From Puccinia triticina (Eukaryota; Basidiomycota; Pucciniomycetes; Pucciniales; Pucciniaceae), in assembly GCF_026914185.1 (NCBI RefSeq), contig NC_070558.1, positions 2,728,001 to 2,792,000 of the forward strand: a stretch of 64,000 bases of DNA, given 5' to 3'. Both the position numbers and the translations under genes were made by a program. Position 1 is the stretch's first letter. Each line of letters starts with the position of its first letter. Under the pieces are notes generated by a model. It was not told the origin of the DNA. It did not search any database and worked only from the letters and a program-made list of their open reading frames with translations. Below are positions 1 through 11,000 of the stretch, piece after piece.

Positions 1-5
1 ATTGA

Positions 6-617
6 CTAGCTCAACAGCTTCTTGATGGCGGGCCATTTTAATCCTGAGTCCACGCAATCTTTGAGCCACTGGTCTACAACTTCCGGCACCCGTGTGATAA
101 GCATATCGGCAAGTGAGTTGGGGTCGTGGTTGTGTTTCCAGTACCAATCAACTCGCAACAAATCAGAACGGATATGATGATAAATTGAAAACCTTGATTT
201 GCATCCACATCTGGCTGATTTGTTTTTCTTCTTACAAGAGTTGACCACACGTTTTGCAAATCCACGACATGGACATGTGAACTCAAATTTGAAAGAGGGA
301 TCCGGAGGACGGCCTTTGGAATTGGAGCTGGCAATTTTGGATTTATTATCAGTCCCCCGGTTCTGGTTTGATTGGATTGTTGCCCCCATTGCCCAAACAA
401 ATGTTTGTGCTTCAGAAAGAGTGCAACCGGGGATACTGAATTGATGTGGATGATCTGGAAATTGAGAATAGCTGCCACCAATGTGACGCACTAGTCTCAG
501 GGCATTGGGAGCTGATTTGACACCTCGAGGGACCGGGACTTCATGGGTGAAAGGAGGTGGTACCACATCTAAAATGTTGCATACCATTGGGTATTCTGGG
601 GACTCAATTGATAACAT
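6..617 (-). pseudogene. FAR1/MULE-like zinc-finger protein fragment
   Basis: The minus strand encodes about 203 aa from the first in-frame ATG at 617 to a TAG at 6-8. The middle holds a Cys/His-rich module (CPCRGF, a later CGCKSRF and WKHNHDP) that resembles the FAR1/WRKY-GCM1-type DNA-binding region found at the N-terminus of MULE-derived proteins. It is followed by a segment (VVDQWLKD...LKWPAIKK) that in full-length relatives leads into the transposase region. Here the frame stops at once, so the catalytic core is missing. The gene may continue outside the window through an intron, but the visible part looks like a truncated, transposon-derived copy. The family call rests on motif recognition only. 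It lies in repeat-rich DNA with no host gene beside it. Confidence 0.5.
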
Positions 618-2677
618 TGGAGAGAGAGGACGTGATAGTCGCAGAACGAGAGCAGGTGTGATGTTGATGAAGAGAAATAGGTGCACCAAGAGAAGAAATA
701 TAGCTGAGCTCGGGTTAAACTTATATGAGGATGGCCAAGAAAGTAGCAAACTGATGAATAAAAGGATCCGGCTCCTGTCCAAACTTGAAAAGATATGTGG
801 TGTGCAACAAGGCTAAGAAATATAGTGGACAGGAAAGAGGATTTGTAAAAATCAAGTCCTATTTGAAGAGGTCATATATGGGAATCTTCTGTCCTTGATA
901 ACAAGAGGACTTTGTAACTTTCTGCTCTGAAATTGGTGGGTGGGTGGGTCAATCTCAAGTTCATCAATGTTACCCATGTTCATCATGCTAGTTTTATTTT
1001 TGGTTTTTGTTGGACACAAAGTTAATGATGGCTTGTCTCTTTTGGGGGTTGCTGGGGCTGCTGACGCTTAATTGCAGACTTAATGTGGAACATTTCAATT
1101 CTTGCCAAAACTGTTGTCCATTGTACACTCTGGCTGGAGTGTCTGATGGATGTTTGGAAACAAGTCTCCAGTGTGTTCTGGTGGGTTTGTGGGCCCCTTC
1201 AGCATAAATGGCATGTTGTAGCCGGTAGCGACTGCCCTATATACAGCCATACCCCCACCCCCTCCCGTGTTTGATTCCAGCTTTGCTGCCTCCCCCCCAC
1301 CCCGCTCGCTAGTTGTTGTCCCGCAACCAGCCCATTGGCCCACCTGCAGGCAACCACCCCCCCATGCACTCGCCAGTAAGGCTGGCCTAACATTTTGACC
1401 AAAAGGGCATGGTGGCTGACATCCCGCTGATGTTTGCTCACCATCCAGCGATTGCATACAAGAGAAACGTCCACCATCGCGCAATGCAAGTGGCATCCAG
1501 CGGACGTTTCCTGCTGCACCAGAGCTGGACATCTGCGGACATGTCCAAAGGCATGTCCGATCAACGTCCGCGACGGCCCGTGGTGTAGATGACTGGCCAG
1601 TACATATGTATGTAGCCATGGGCCAGCCATTTATTGGTCAGGACCTCTATTTCCGGAATGGCTGGGGGAATAAATTTCCCATTACAGTTGCGGATGGCAT
1701 AGACCTGTAGGGGATTTTTGGAGGTCCGGATTGCCAGGGCCTGGTTTTTTTCCAAAATTTTATCCGGGGCCCAGGGTTTTTCAGATTTTTCCTGATTTTC
1801 CCCAGTGTAGATACTCTATATTCCTGTATTTTCCTTCACCTCTGAATGAAACACCACACAGCTGGCTCCAATTCTTCTACTACACCTCAATCATGGCGGT
1901 AAGCTAACTCAACTAAGTCCCTCTCTATGTGGAGGGGGGACGCCGTCCCGCAGGGACCCTCCGGAGGAGGGACATATGCGCTATGTCGCCCCTCTTGCCT
2001 GAGAGCATCAGGAAAATTGAGCTTTTTTTCAATCTGCTGTACAGCTGCCATCTCTTATTGGGTGACTACAAAGTCAGCCAACAAAATGAGGGGCTTATCC
2101 AGGAGAATCTCTGTGTCTCCTTCTTGAACTTGTGAGGGCCTTCAATGTTTGGTTAATTGTGTGTTTTCCAATTTTGTTCGTCCAAAGAGACTGAAACAAC
2201 AAATCCTGTATCAACTGCCACATCTCATGGAAAAAAGATTCCGCATGAAATACAGCAGTTGAAATGATTAATCAAAAAGCGTAAAGAACCATTGCTACTT
2301 AAATGTTGATACGCACTCATGGGCTACAGTCATTGAAACAGCATAGTATTTTTCAGCACTGAATACAGTTTGAATGTGTGGAAGTACCTGGAATTCAAGT
2401 GTAACAAGAGGAAATAAAAAATCTACACATCAGGATAGTGAAGGCAGCTGATGGGATGGAGACAAAAAAAATAGTAGGTACATGGGGACCGCTTGCGTGG
2501 TCCCAGAAATGAAAACTAGAAGGAAAAGCGTCCAGAGACGAGTGCGTGAGGTTGATTATGAAAAAATGCCCACCAAAAGCTGAAATGCTCTCAGGCCACA
2601 GAGTCGACTTAGCACGTAAGTCCCTCCTTTGGAGGTCGCTGCGCTCCCCCAAGGAGGGAAATTAGCTAAGTTAGGGC
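618..2677. other. Gene-free repeat-rich spacer
   Basis: I see no supportable gene here. The interval contains a hairpin-rich repeat (listed separately), and GC-rich short inverted motifs around 1,925-1,985 and 2,590-2,660 (GTCCCTCC/GGAGGGA pairs) that recur near 52,770-52,830. These look like remnants of small inverted-repeat elements. Confidence 0.5.
1110..1590. repeat. Hairpin-rich repeat related to 5,926-6,213
   Basis: Contains short inverted motifs such as CACTCTGGCTGGAGTGT and alternating GGACATGTCC-type words. It ends in a GGCCCGTGGTGTAGATGA-like segment close to that of the repeat at 5,926-6,213 (GCCCTGTGGTGTAAATGA). Two loci sharing this layout suggest a dispersed non-coding element. 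Exact ends and a target duplication were not found. Confidence 0.35.
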
Positions 2678-3989
2678 AGTAAGCAAGGCTGCCAAGGCAC
2701 AACGACGACGACGCCGCAGGGAAATTAAAGCCCAGGAATCTCAACAAGACACAAAATCCAATCTATTAAAATCCAAACAAACCTGTAAACTGAAATGCAA
2801 GACCGCTGGCCAACACTTGAACAACAATGACGAGATCCATTGCTTAGCTTACAATGAAGATGAAGAGATACAATGCTTAAACCAAGATGAAGACAACAAG
2901 ATACAATGCTTAACTGGAGATGATGACGACAAGATTGAATGCTTAACCAACAATGACAAAGCGACAACGTTTCTTAAAATCCGGGAAGTCACATTATCAG
3001 CAACCGGTTCCCAGTGCAAATCCTTTATCTCAAAGACTAGTACCACCCGCTCTTCCAAGACAGACTAAACATGACTGGAAGAAAAAGAGAATCAAAGCAC
3101 TTGGCCCAAATAACAACATGATGCAAAACTATCTTATTCAAAATGCACCAATTGTTGAAAAAAGCGACCCACATCCAAACCTTGAATGCGCAACACTCAA
3201 GACTCCTTTGATTCAGCCCCCAGCTCCAGACCCAAAAGAGGCCAATACAGCCGATCTTCGTCTTACTGAAATTCAGAAAGCATATCTCTCAGCTCCACAG
3301 GCTCCAATAACCAAGGAAAAGTCCAAGAAAGCTTGGGAGAGGTGGGAGGATCTCAACACTGCAATCACTACTGTCACGGCGCTGCTCAAACACAAAGCTA
3401 AGAAAGATAAGAAATTTAAGTTTCCTCACTCAATGCTGGATAATCTCAAAGAGTTCAACTCTCTTTGATTCAAATTTACCGTGTCTGGAGCTGAACTACC
3501 TTCCAAAGCTGCATCTCTTGCCACTGCTCAGAGCTCCATACAACAAACCTCTCAACAGAACCAGCCACAGAACAAACGAAGTGGGATTTACCTTGCAAGG
3601 GCGATTGCAAGGCAAGCTCGCCACATTTTCAGTCACTGCAAGCTTCTTCTGCCCAAGCATGGAAATCATACAAACCACAAATCTCTGCTGGACAATGCCA
3701 AACTACAAGAATCTCTCTTCAAATGGGCTGCTTTGCAAGTCCCTGGGGCGGTGAGCATTCAAATTTTTCATTTTTCACTCATGCACCATTTAGATTGACA
3801 ACTGAACAAGAATTGATGCATGATTGTAAAGGTTACTCCGATCACCTTCCAATCCCATGTGGTGAATGAGATTTTGCCACAGTTTGGGATTGATAGGACC
3901 ATCAGCTGAGAATGCGCAACCCAATGGATGTACAAGCTGGGATTTTGCTCTCAAGTGCACAAGAAGTGCCTCTATTTTGATGGTCAAAA
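2678..3989 (+). pseudogene. Broken rust-type DDE transposase, N-terminal half
   Basis: Reads as a degraded DDE-superfamily transposase of the kind with a YFDG motif. Recognisable blocks in order are an Arg-rich start (about 2,700), PPALPRQTK-DWKKKR (about 3,040), a W-E-L-N-T-A-I block with KAKKDKKFKFPH (3,330-3,440), RSGIYLARAIARQARHI (3,570-3,640) and, after a probable intron (GTGAGC near 3,751 to ...TAAAG at about 3,830), WMYKLGF...LYFDGQN. Damage is clear: a frameshift near 3,030, an in-frame TGA at 3,466 and another TGA near 3,907. The reading ends exactly where the LTR starting at 3,990 was inserted, so the catalytic second half is absent. Family assignment comes from motif memory. Confidence 0.6.
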
Positions 3990-4914
3990 TGTAAGACTAA
4001 AAAGTGATTGTGAAACCCTTTTGCTGAATGGAGAAGGGGATGATGGAGGTGCAAACTCTGCCCTTCTATACTATCAGATAACAAGACCCACCAAGCTAAG
4101 CTTGGCAAGTTTTAATCAAGTGATAGGTCTGGTCTATTTCCAGATGAAGTTGTTTGATGACAGGTATGTGAGAGTTGAGAGTGAGTTCAGTACTTATTTG
4201 CAAATATAAGGGTTGTAGTGATGTGTGGTGGTGATGGTAAGTGTGAAGGGTGTTATGTAAATAACTCGGGAATACTGAGCTGAGGAGCTGACAACTGGGG
4301 AGGAGAGAGCTCCTTATATAGACAAAAGTGGATCCCCAGAGGGCTTGTGGGTTAGGGTTTCAACTAATCTAGACAATAGTGTGAGGGATTTTAGCTGGTG
4401 GGAGTAGATACAAATGATGTCATAATATGTCAAAAGTACATAAATGATGTCAGAAGAATGCAGTAGGGCCGCATGAAGGCTGCGTAAAGTGACAGTAGAC
4501 TGCATGAGTTGAAAAGTGGATGCAGGGGGTGCATAAATGAAGTCTGAGGCTGCAGAGTCAGTGTGTGATGACATCATAATATGAAAATAGAAGAGTACTT
4601 GATAGTATGTAATGACTGTAGTCTGATGGGGAGATGTATGTTTGTATCCTGTGATGTGTATAAGCATAATTTTGTGATCCTTGCTTGTGACAGGTTAGTG
4701 ACTGGGTATGTTGAACGTGTGATGGGTGTCCAGTGTCCAAAGAAGTGTAGGTTCCAATCCAGCGGGGTTCAGGTGATGCTTCCAGTGGTGACTAGGGGTA
4801 AAATTGGCCGTAGAATCCATTTCTGAGGTCTTTTTGATGGTATCTTGAGGCGTATTGCGAGTAAATATATGTATGAGAAAAAACTTTTGATTTTTCACTT
4901 TTCCGTCTACCACA
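3990..4914 (-). mobile_element. 3' LTR of a Ty3/gypsy-type element (925 bp)
   Basis: On the minus strand the unit begins TGTGGTAGACGG and ends GAGTCTTACA-like (here TTAGTCTTACA), i.e. TG...CA. A polypurine tract (GTTGGGGGAGGA, rc of 4,915-4,926) sits directly before the TG, which marks this as a 3' LTR. A near-full second copy of almost the same length lies in the opposite orientation at 21,936-22,862, and a tail fragment at 19,620-19,750. A TATA-like word (CTATATAAGGAG, rc of about 4,310-4,321) lies inside. It truncates the transposase remnant to its left. Confidence 0.75.
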
Positions 4915-5162
4915 TCCTCCCCCAACTTATTGTCTGTCCCCAGACAATTTTGCCGTGAAAAAGTGCCGTGTCTTGACTTTTGAGAATTCATGGCTTGAGT
5001 TTTTATCAGGTGAGTTGAGGTATCTTTGGGAACTTGGTTGTTGGATGTCCTCTGGGTACTGTGTTGGAGAGGCTGAGTGGGGTGAAATGGTATCAAAAAA
5101 TTGATTTTTGTCAATTTTATGATTTTTCCTGACAAGGAAATTTTGACGGTTCTGGGAGTCAA
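4915..5162 (-). mobile_element. 3' internal stump of the gypsy element with polypurine tract
   Basis: About 250 bp adjoining the LTR. The minus strand ends in a purine run GTTGGGGGAGGA immediately before the LTR. No protease, RT or integrase can be read here, so only the 3' tail of the internal region remains. Confidence 0.5.
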
Positions 5163-5925
5163 AGCGCTGCGCGCAGTCCGCAGGTGCGCAGTAGTTGACG
5201 CTGTATTGCCGTATCGTCAGTTCGCGCAGGAGCTCTAGAGTGCGCGCAAATCCCGGTTATCGAGTAGTGATCTGGGACCCGTGGACTGTCCCTGACCAAT
5301 TAGCTAGACAGGCTTGTGTGCCCGGGTGTGCTTTACTGATCACACCCGCCTATTCATGTCTCTGAAGCTTGTCCGGGGTCCAAGTAGTGTGTATGCCCCT
5401 ACCCCGGTACGGGGGGTATGTGTATAGATATGGCCGTACCTTCTTTGGAGGGTCCGAGTGCGTATGGGTTTGGGGTTCAAGGCCCATACACAACTTCTCT
5501 GATCTTCCAATCCCTTCTGATACGTCACTGTCGCCAATGGTCAACCGCCGGTGGCCTTGAGGTCTTGCCCGAGTCGCATCAACACAACTAGCCTGAACCC
5601 TGTGCTACATACCACCCGCACCACCAAGTTTGAAAGGTCTTTGGGATTCTGGTTGGGTTTATTTCGCTGACAAGTTTTGTTTCCAGCCTGCAATGTACAT
5701 AGCGGCCGGTCCTGGCCGTGTTTTTCATTCCTGTCCCGGTATGGATATGGTGTACCCCATAGGGGGTATGGGTATAAGCCAACGTCTTTGACCACCTTCC
5801 AATCCCGCCAACCTCAACCAACTTGATCCTTGATCTGCAGCCTTAACACTCCACCAGCGCCACCTGTCGTCGCCTGTTGAGCAAGCTGGTTCCTCTTATT
5901 TTTTCCGCGCGGTTGATATTGAATG
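5163..5925. other. Unassigned, GC-richer spacer
   Basis: No supportable gene. Inverted words such as CCCCTACCCCGGTACGGGGGGTA at about 5,396-5,418 suggest another decayed repeat, but I cannot name it. Confidence 0.4.
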
Positions 5926-6213
5926 CGCACTGGGTTGACATCCATTGGACACTCCAGCCAGAGTGTCTAATGGATGTTGACTCTCAGGATGTCCAGCAAT
6001 CACTCCAGCCAGAGTGTCCAATGGATTTGACCCTCAGGATGTCCAGACGATGTCTTTGAGGGCTGAACATCACTTGGATGCATCCAAAAGCATCCAAGTG
6101 ATGCTCAGTGCACCTGGCATCTGCTGGATGCTACCCGGACATCATGCGGATGCTTTTCAGACCAAAGCATCTGCGGGATGTCAGCCTTTTCCAAAAAGAC
6201 GCCCTGTGGTGTA
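5926..6213. repeat. Hairpin-rich repeat with GACATCC/GGATGTC words
   Basis: Two direct copies of an ACTCCAGCCAGAGTGTC hairpin flank GGATGT/ACATCC words, followed by nested inverted words (CACTTGGATGC / GCATCCAAGTG). It shares its right part with 1,110-1,590. Probably a non-autonomous element; ends not resolved. Confidence 0.4.
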
Positions 6214-6359
6214 AATGAGGTGTTATACCCCAAGCACCCCCGGTTATAAGTGGCATGATTTATAACCAAAATTGGGGTGTTCAAACAGGACCTAAATCAT
6301 CATGTTGCACCAGGAAAAATAAATTGTCACCAGACATAAGGTGACATTGAGCAACAATA

Positions 6360-6560
6360 GGGGGGTTCACAATAGGATTGTAATAAAACTTAAGAGCCCA
6401 TTTTAAGGACTTTGTGAACCAATTTTTAGAAAACATGGAAGTTGTTCTGATTGTAAAGGAACACCCAAATGTGAACAGCTTAAAAAATTTCCAAAACAAG
6501 GTTCATAAAGGCCTTAAAATGAGCTTTAAAATTTTATTAAAATCCTTTTGTGAACCCCCC
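6360..6560. mobile_element. Tc1/mariner-type MITE (201 bp)
   Basis: A near-palindrome whose ends are GGGGGGTTCACAATAGGATT on the left and, reversed, GGGGGGTTCACAAAAGGATT on the right. Both sides are flanked by TA (6,358-6,359 and 6,561-6,562). TA target duplication with long inverted ends is typical of Stowaway/Tc1-mariner MITEs. Non-coding. Confidence 0.65.
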
Positions 6561-6853
6561 TAATGGCTGTCACTTTTTTCCGGCTCTGTTGCTACCAAAT
6601 CCAGGCTACAATGGCCCCTTTGTATTGAAGGATTTCAAAGGACTAAGATAGTATTACTTCTTGTTAGACTTTATAAACTTGTAGTTACAAATATATGCAA
6701 AATATGTAATAATGAAACCTCTTTTACCTACAAGCAGAAACACAGCCACTCTCTACTGATGAAATAAAGATTGGAATCTAAGTATGTGAAAGAAAAGAAA
6801 AACCACAATTGTTTCTTTGGATTGGGACAATCTGATTAAATGAGAGAAGCTTA

Positions 6854-7497
6854 GGACCCATTTGGCTGCCGCGTTATACATCATAAATGGTTGAATTTAC
6901 AATGTGCAACCCAAAGTTTGCCCCCTGTTGGCAACAGTGGGCCGCTACGCTAAACTACACTATTTTAGCCCTAAAGTTTAGCGAAGCGGCAAAAAGGGCC
7001 AACCTTTTTTGAATAGCTTTAACGCGCTGTTAGCGCTGCTACGCTTCGCTAATTTTCAGCGGCGCTAACAGCATACCAATTTTTGTTCAGCATTAGCGCT
7101 GCGCTACAGCCGCTACGCTACGCTACGTTGCGCTAAGGCGCTTTTAGCGGAAAAAAGGCACTTTTTTGCCGCAAAAAACGCTTTAGCGCAGCATAGCGCG
7201 CGCTCTTTTGCGCTTTGCGTGCTTAGCGTTAGCGCAATTGCGCGCATCTGCGCTAACACTACGCTAAAAGCTAAAATAGCTTTGCATCCTTTGCGCGTAG
7301 CGTCAGCGCAGATGCGCGCAATTGTGCTAATGCTACGCTAAAAAATAGCGCATTTGCGCTGCGCTACGCTACTCCAACAGCTATGTTAGCGTAGCTGACC
7401 CACTGTTGCTGTTGCCACCAAAACTTTGAAACCACCTGGGTTTGCGCATCATAAATTGGACCATTTATGACATATAACATGGCAGCCAAACAGGGCC
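6854..7497. mobile_element. PIF/Harbinger-type MITE, interrupted
   Basis: Terminal repeats GGACCCATTTGGCTGCC / GGCCCTGTTTGGCTGCC (the latter reversed from the right end) are flanked by TTA on both sides (6,851-6,853 and 7,498-7,500). A 3-bp TWA duplication with GG-starting ends is the Tourist/Harbinger pattern. The same element without the insertion is present at 32,421-32,580. The extra 476 bp inside is a separate hAT-type insertion. Confidence 0.8.
6932..7407. mobile_element. hAT-type MITE nested in the Harbinger MITE
   Basis: Ends CAACAGTGGGCCGCTACGC (left) and, reversed, AACAGTGGGTCAGCTACGC (right). The flanks CCTGTTGG (6,924-6,931) and GCTGTTGC (7,408-7,415) fit an 8-bp duplication with two mismatches. 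The uninterrupted copy at 32,421-32,580 shows the empty site. The inside is filled with GCTACGCTAA/TTAGCGTAGC words in both orientations. The ends resemble those of the coding hAT transposon at 41,042-45,055. Confidence 0.7.
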
Positions 7498-8079
7498 TTA
7501 GTGTAAATCTTTGCTCTCATCTCTCTGCTATACATTCTAGTCTTTCTTACTTGGATACACTACAAACATGGATGAATTTGGGAAGGCATATATTGATCAA
7601 TATGGCATATATTGATCAAATTATATTGATCATTCTTTTTTTTTTTGAAATTTCTCTTTAATTTGTTTCCTTCCTGCAACATAATAACCCTTCTATCATC
7701 TCTCTTTCTCTTGATTTCCTCCTTTCTTAGTTTTCAACCATGGTAAAAGCTTCATTTTGTTGCCAGATCAAATAGGTCATTTTTACATACTCATTTGAAT
7801 TATTCCTGAGAAAAAATAGTCTGTTAAGTCAGGCAGGGAGGAGAAGGGGGGAAGAGGAATGGGGAGGCATGAATTATTGTCACTTGAACCTTGCAGAAGT
7901 GTTGAAATCTACTTTCCAAAAAAAAACAAAAAAAACAATCAGTCTCAATATATCATGCTACATCAATTTTGTTCAAATTTAATGGCTTGTATATATGACT
8001 CATCATATCCAATATCCTAAATTTCTACTAGGCCTGGGATTGATTTAACATTTGTACCAGATTTGAGTAAGGTGTCTTG

Positions 8080-11000
8080 TATCATGGAAGAACTCCCACG
8101 CTGCGCTGTGATATAGTGGGAGAAACACCAGGAAACTACCAAATCAGTGATATTTGGCAACTGATTACATTGTGGTTGCTACATTTGGAGGTTGTGAGGT
8201 CATTAGAGGTACACGATGTTCTGTTGAGGCCATTTGATCATTTTTGTACCAATATCATGGAAGAACTCCCACGCTGCGCTGAGATATAGTGGCAGGAACA
8301 CCAGGAAACTACCAAATTAGTCATATTTGGCAACTGATTACATTGTGGCTGCTACATTTGGTGGTTTTGAGGTCATTCAAGGTAAACCATGATCCCTTGA
8401 GGCCATTTGATCATTTTTGTACCAATATCATGGAAGAACTCCCATGCTGCGCTGAGATATAGTGGCAGAAACACCAAGAAACTACCAAATTAGTGATATT
8501 TGGCAACTGATCACATTGTGGCTGCTACATTTGGGGGTTTTGTGGTCATTCAAGGTACACAATGAGCCTTTGAGGGAATGTGAACATTTGGGTACCAATA
8601 CCATGGAAGAACTCCCATGCTGCGCTTAGATATAGTGGCAGAAACACCAAGAAACTACCAAATTAGTGATATTTGGCAACTGATCACATTGTGGCTGCTA
8701 CATTTGGGGGTTTTGAGGTCATTCAAGGTACACCATGATCCCTTGAGTCTATTTGATCATTTCTGTACCAATATCATGGAAGAACTCCCATGCTGCGCTG
8801 AGATATAGTGGCAGAAACTCCAAGAAACTACCAAATTAGTGATATTTGGCAACTGATCACATTGTGGCTGCTACATTTGGGGGTTTTGTGGTCATTCAAG
8901 GTACCCAATGAATCTTTGAGGGCATGTGAAAATTTGGGTACCAATATCATGGAAGAGCTCCCATGCTGCGCTGAGATATAGAGGCAGAAACACCAAGAAA
9001 CTACCAAATTAGTGATATTTGGCAACTGATCACATTGTGGCTGCTACATTTGGGGGTTTTGTGGTCATTCAAGGTACACAATAAATCTTTGAGGGCATGT
9101 GAACATTTTGGTACCAATATCATGGAAGAACTCCCATGCTGCGCTGAGATATAGTGGCAGAAACACCAAGAAACTACCAAATTAGTGGTATTTGGCAACT
9201 GATCACATTGTGGCTGCTACATTTGGACGTTTTGAGGTCATTCAAGGTACAGAATGATCCCTTGAGGCCATTTGATCATTTTTGTACCAATATCATGGAA
9301 GAAATCCCACACTGCGCTGAGGTGTAGTGGCAGAAACACCAAGAAACTACCAAATTAGTGATATTTGGCACCTGATCACATTGTGGCTGCTACATTTGGA
9401 GGTTTTGAGGTCATTCAAGGTACACAATGAGTCTTTGAGGGAATTTGAACATTTTGGTACCAAGATCATGGAAGAACTCCTATGCTGCGCTGAGATATAG
9501 TGGCAGAAACACCAAGAAACTACCACATTAGTGATATTTGGCAACTGACCACATTGTGGCTGCTACATTTGGGGGTTTTGTGGTCATTCAAGGTGCACAA
9601 TGAACCTTTGAGGGAATATGAAGATTTTGGTACCAATATCATGGAAGAACTGCCATGCTGCGCTGAGATATAGTGGCAGAAACACCAAGAAACTACAAAA
9701 TTAGTGATATTTGGCAACTGATCACATTGTGGCTGCTACATTTGCGGGTTTTGTGGTCATTCACTGTACCAATGAATCTCTGAGGGCATGTGAGCATCTG
9801 TGTTTCAATATCATGGAAGAACTCCCACGCTGCCCTGAGATATAGTGGCGGAAACACCAAGAAACTACCTAATTATAGTCATATTTGGCAACTGATCATA
9901 TTGTGGCTGCTACATTTGGAGGTTTTGAGGTCTTTCAAGGTAGACCATGATCACTTGAGGCCATTTGATCATTTTTATACCAATATCATGGAAGAACTCC
10001 CATGCTGCGCTGAGATATAGTGGCAGAAACACCAAGAAACTATCAAATTAGTGATATTTGGCAACTGATCACATTGTGGCTGCTACATTCGGGGGTTTTG
10101 TGGCCACTCAAGGTACAAAATGAATCTTTGTGGGCATGCGAACATTTTGGTACCAATATCATGGAAGAACTCCCACGCTGCCCTGAGATATAGTGGCAGA
10201 AACACCAAGAAACTACCAAATTAGTGGTATTTGACAACTGATCATATTGTGGCTGCTACATTTGGAGGTTTTGAGGTCTTTCAAGGTAGACTATGATCAC
10301 TTGAGGCCATTTGATCATTTTTATACCAATATCATGGAAGAACTCCCATGCCGCCCTGCGATATAGTGGCAGAAACACCAAGAAACTATCAAATTAGTGA
10401 TATTTGGCAACTGATCACATTGTGGCTGCTACATTTGGGGGTTTTGTGGTCATTCAAGGTACACCATAAATCTGTGAGGGCATGTGAACATTTTGGTACC
10501 AATACTTGGCACCTGATCACATTGTGGCTGCTACATTTGGAGGTTTTGAGGTCATTCAAGGTACACAATGAGTCTTTGAGGGAATTTGAACATTTTGGTA
10601 CCAAGATCATGGAAGAACTCCTATGCTGCGCTGAGATATAGTGGCAGAAACACCAAGAAACTACCACATTAGTAATATTTGGCAACTGACCACATTGTGG
10701 CTGCTACATTTGGGGGTTTTGTGGTCATTCAAGGTGCACAATGAACCTTTGAGGGAATATGAAGATTTTGGTACCAATATCATGGAAGAACTGCCATGCT
10801 GCGCTGAGATATAGGGGCAGAAACACCAAGAAACTACAAAATTAGTGATATTTGGCAACTGATCACATTGTGGCTGCTACATTTGGGGGTTTTGTGGTCA
10901 TTCACTGTACCAATGAATCTCTGAGGGCATGTGAGCATTTGGGTTTCAATATCATGGAAGAACTCCCACGCTGCCCTGAGATATAGTGGCGGAAACACCA

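Noticed and set aside
6309..6350. A further CACTA-like end (CACCAGGAAAAATAAATTG)
   Set aside because: It resembles the 31,116 terminus and a reversed copy near 24,670-24,714, but no partner end with a 3-bp duplication was found at either place.
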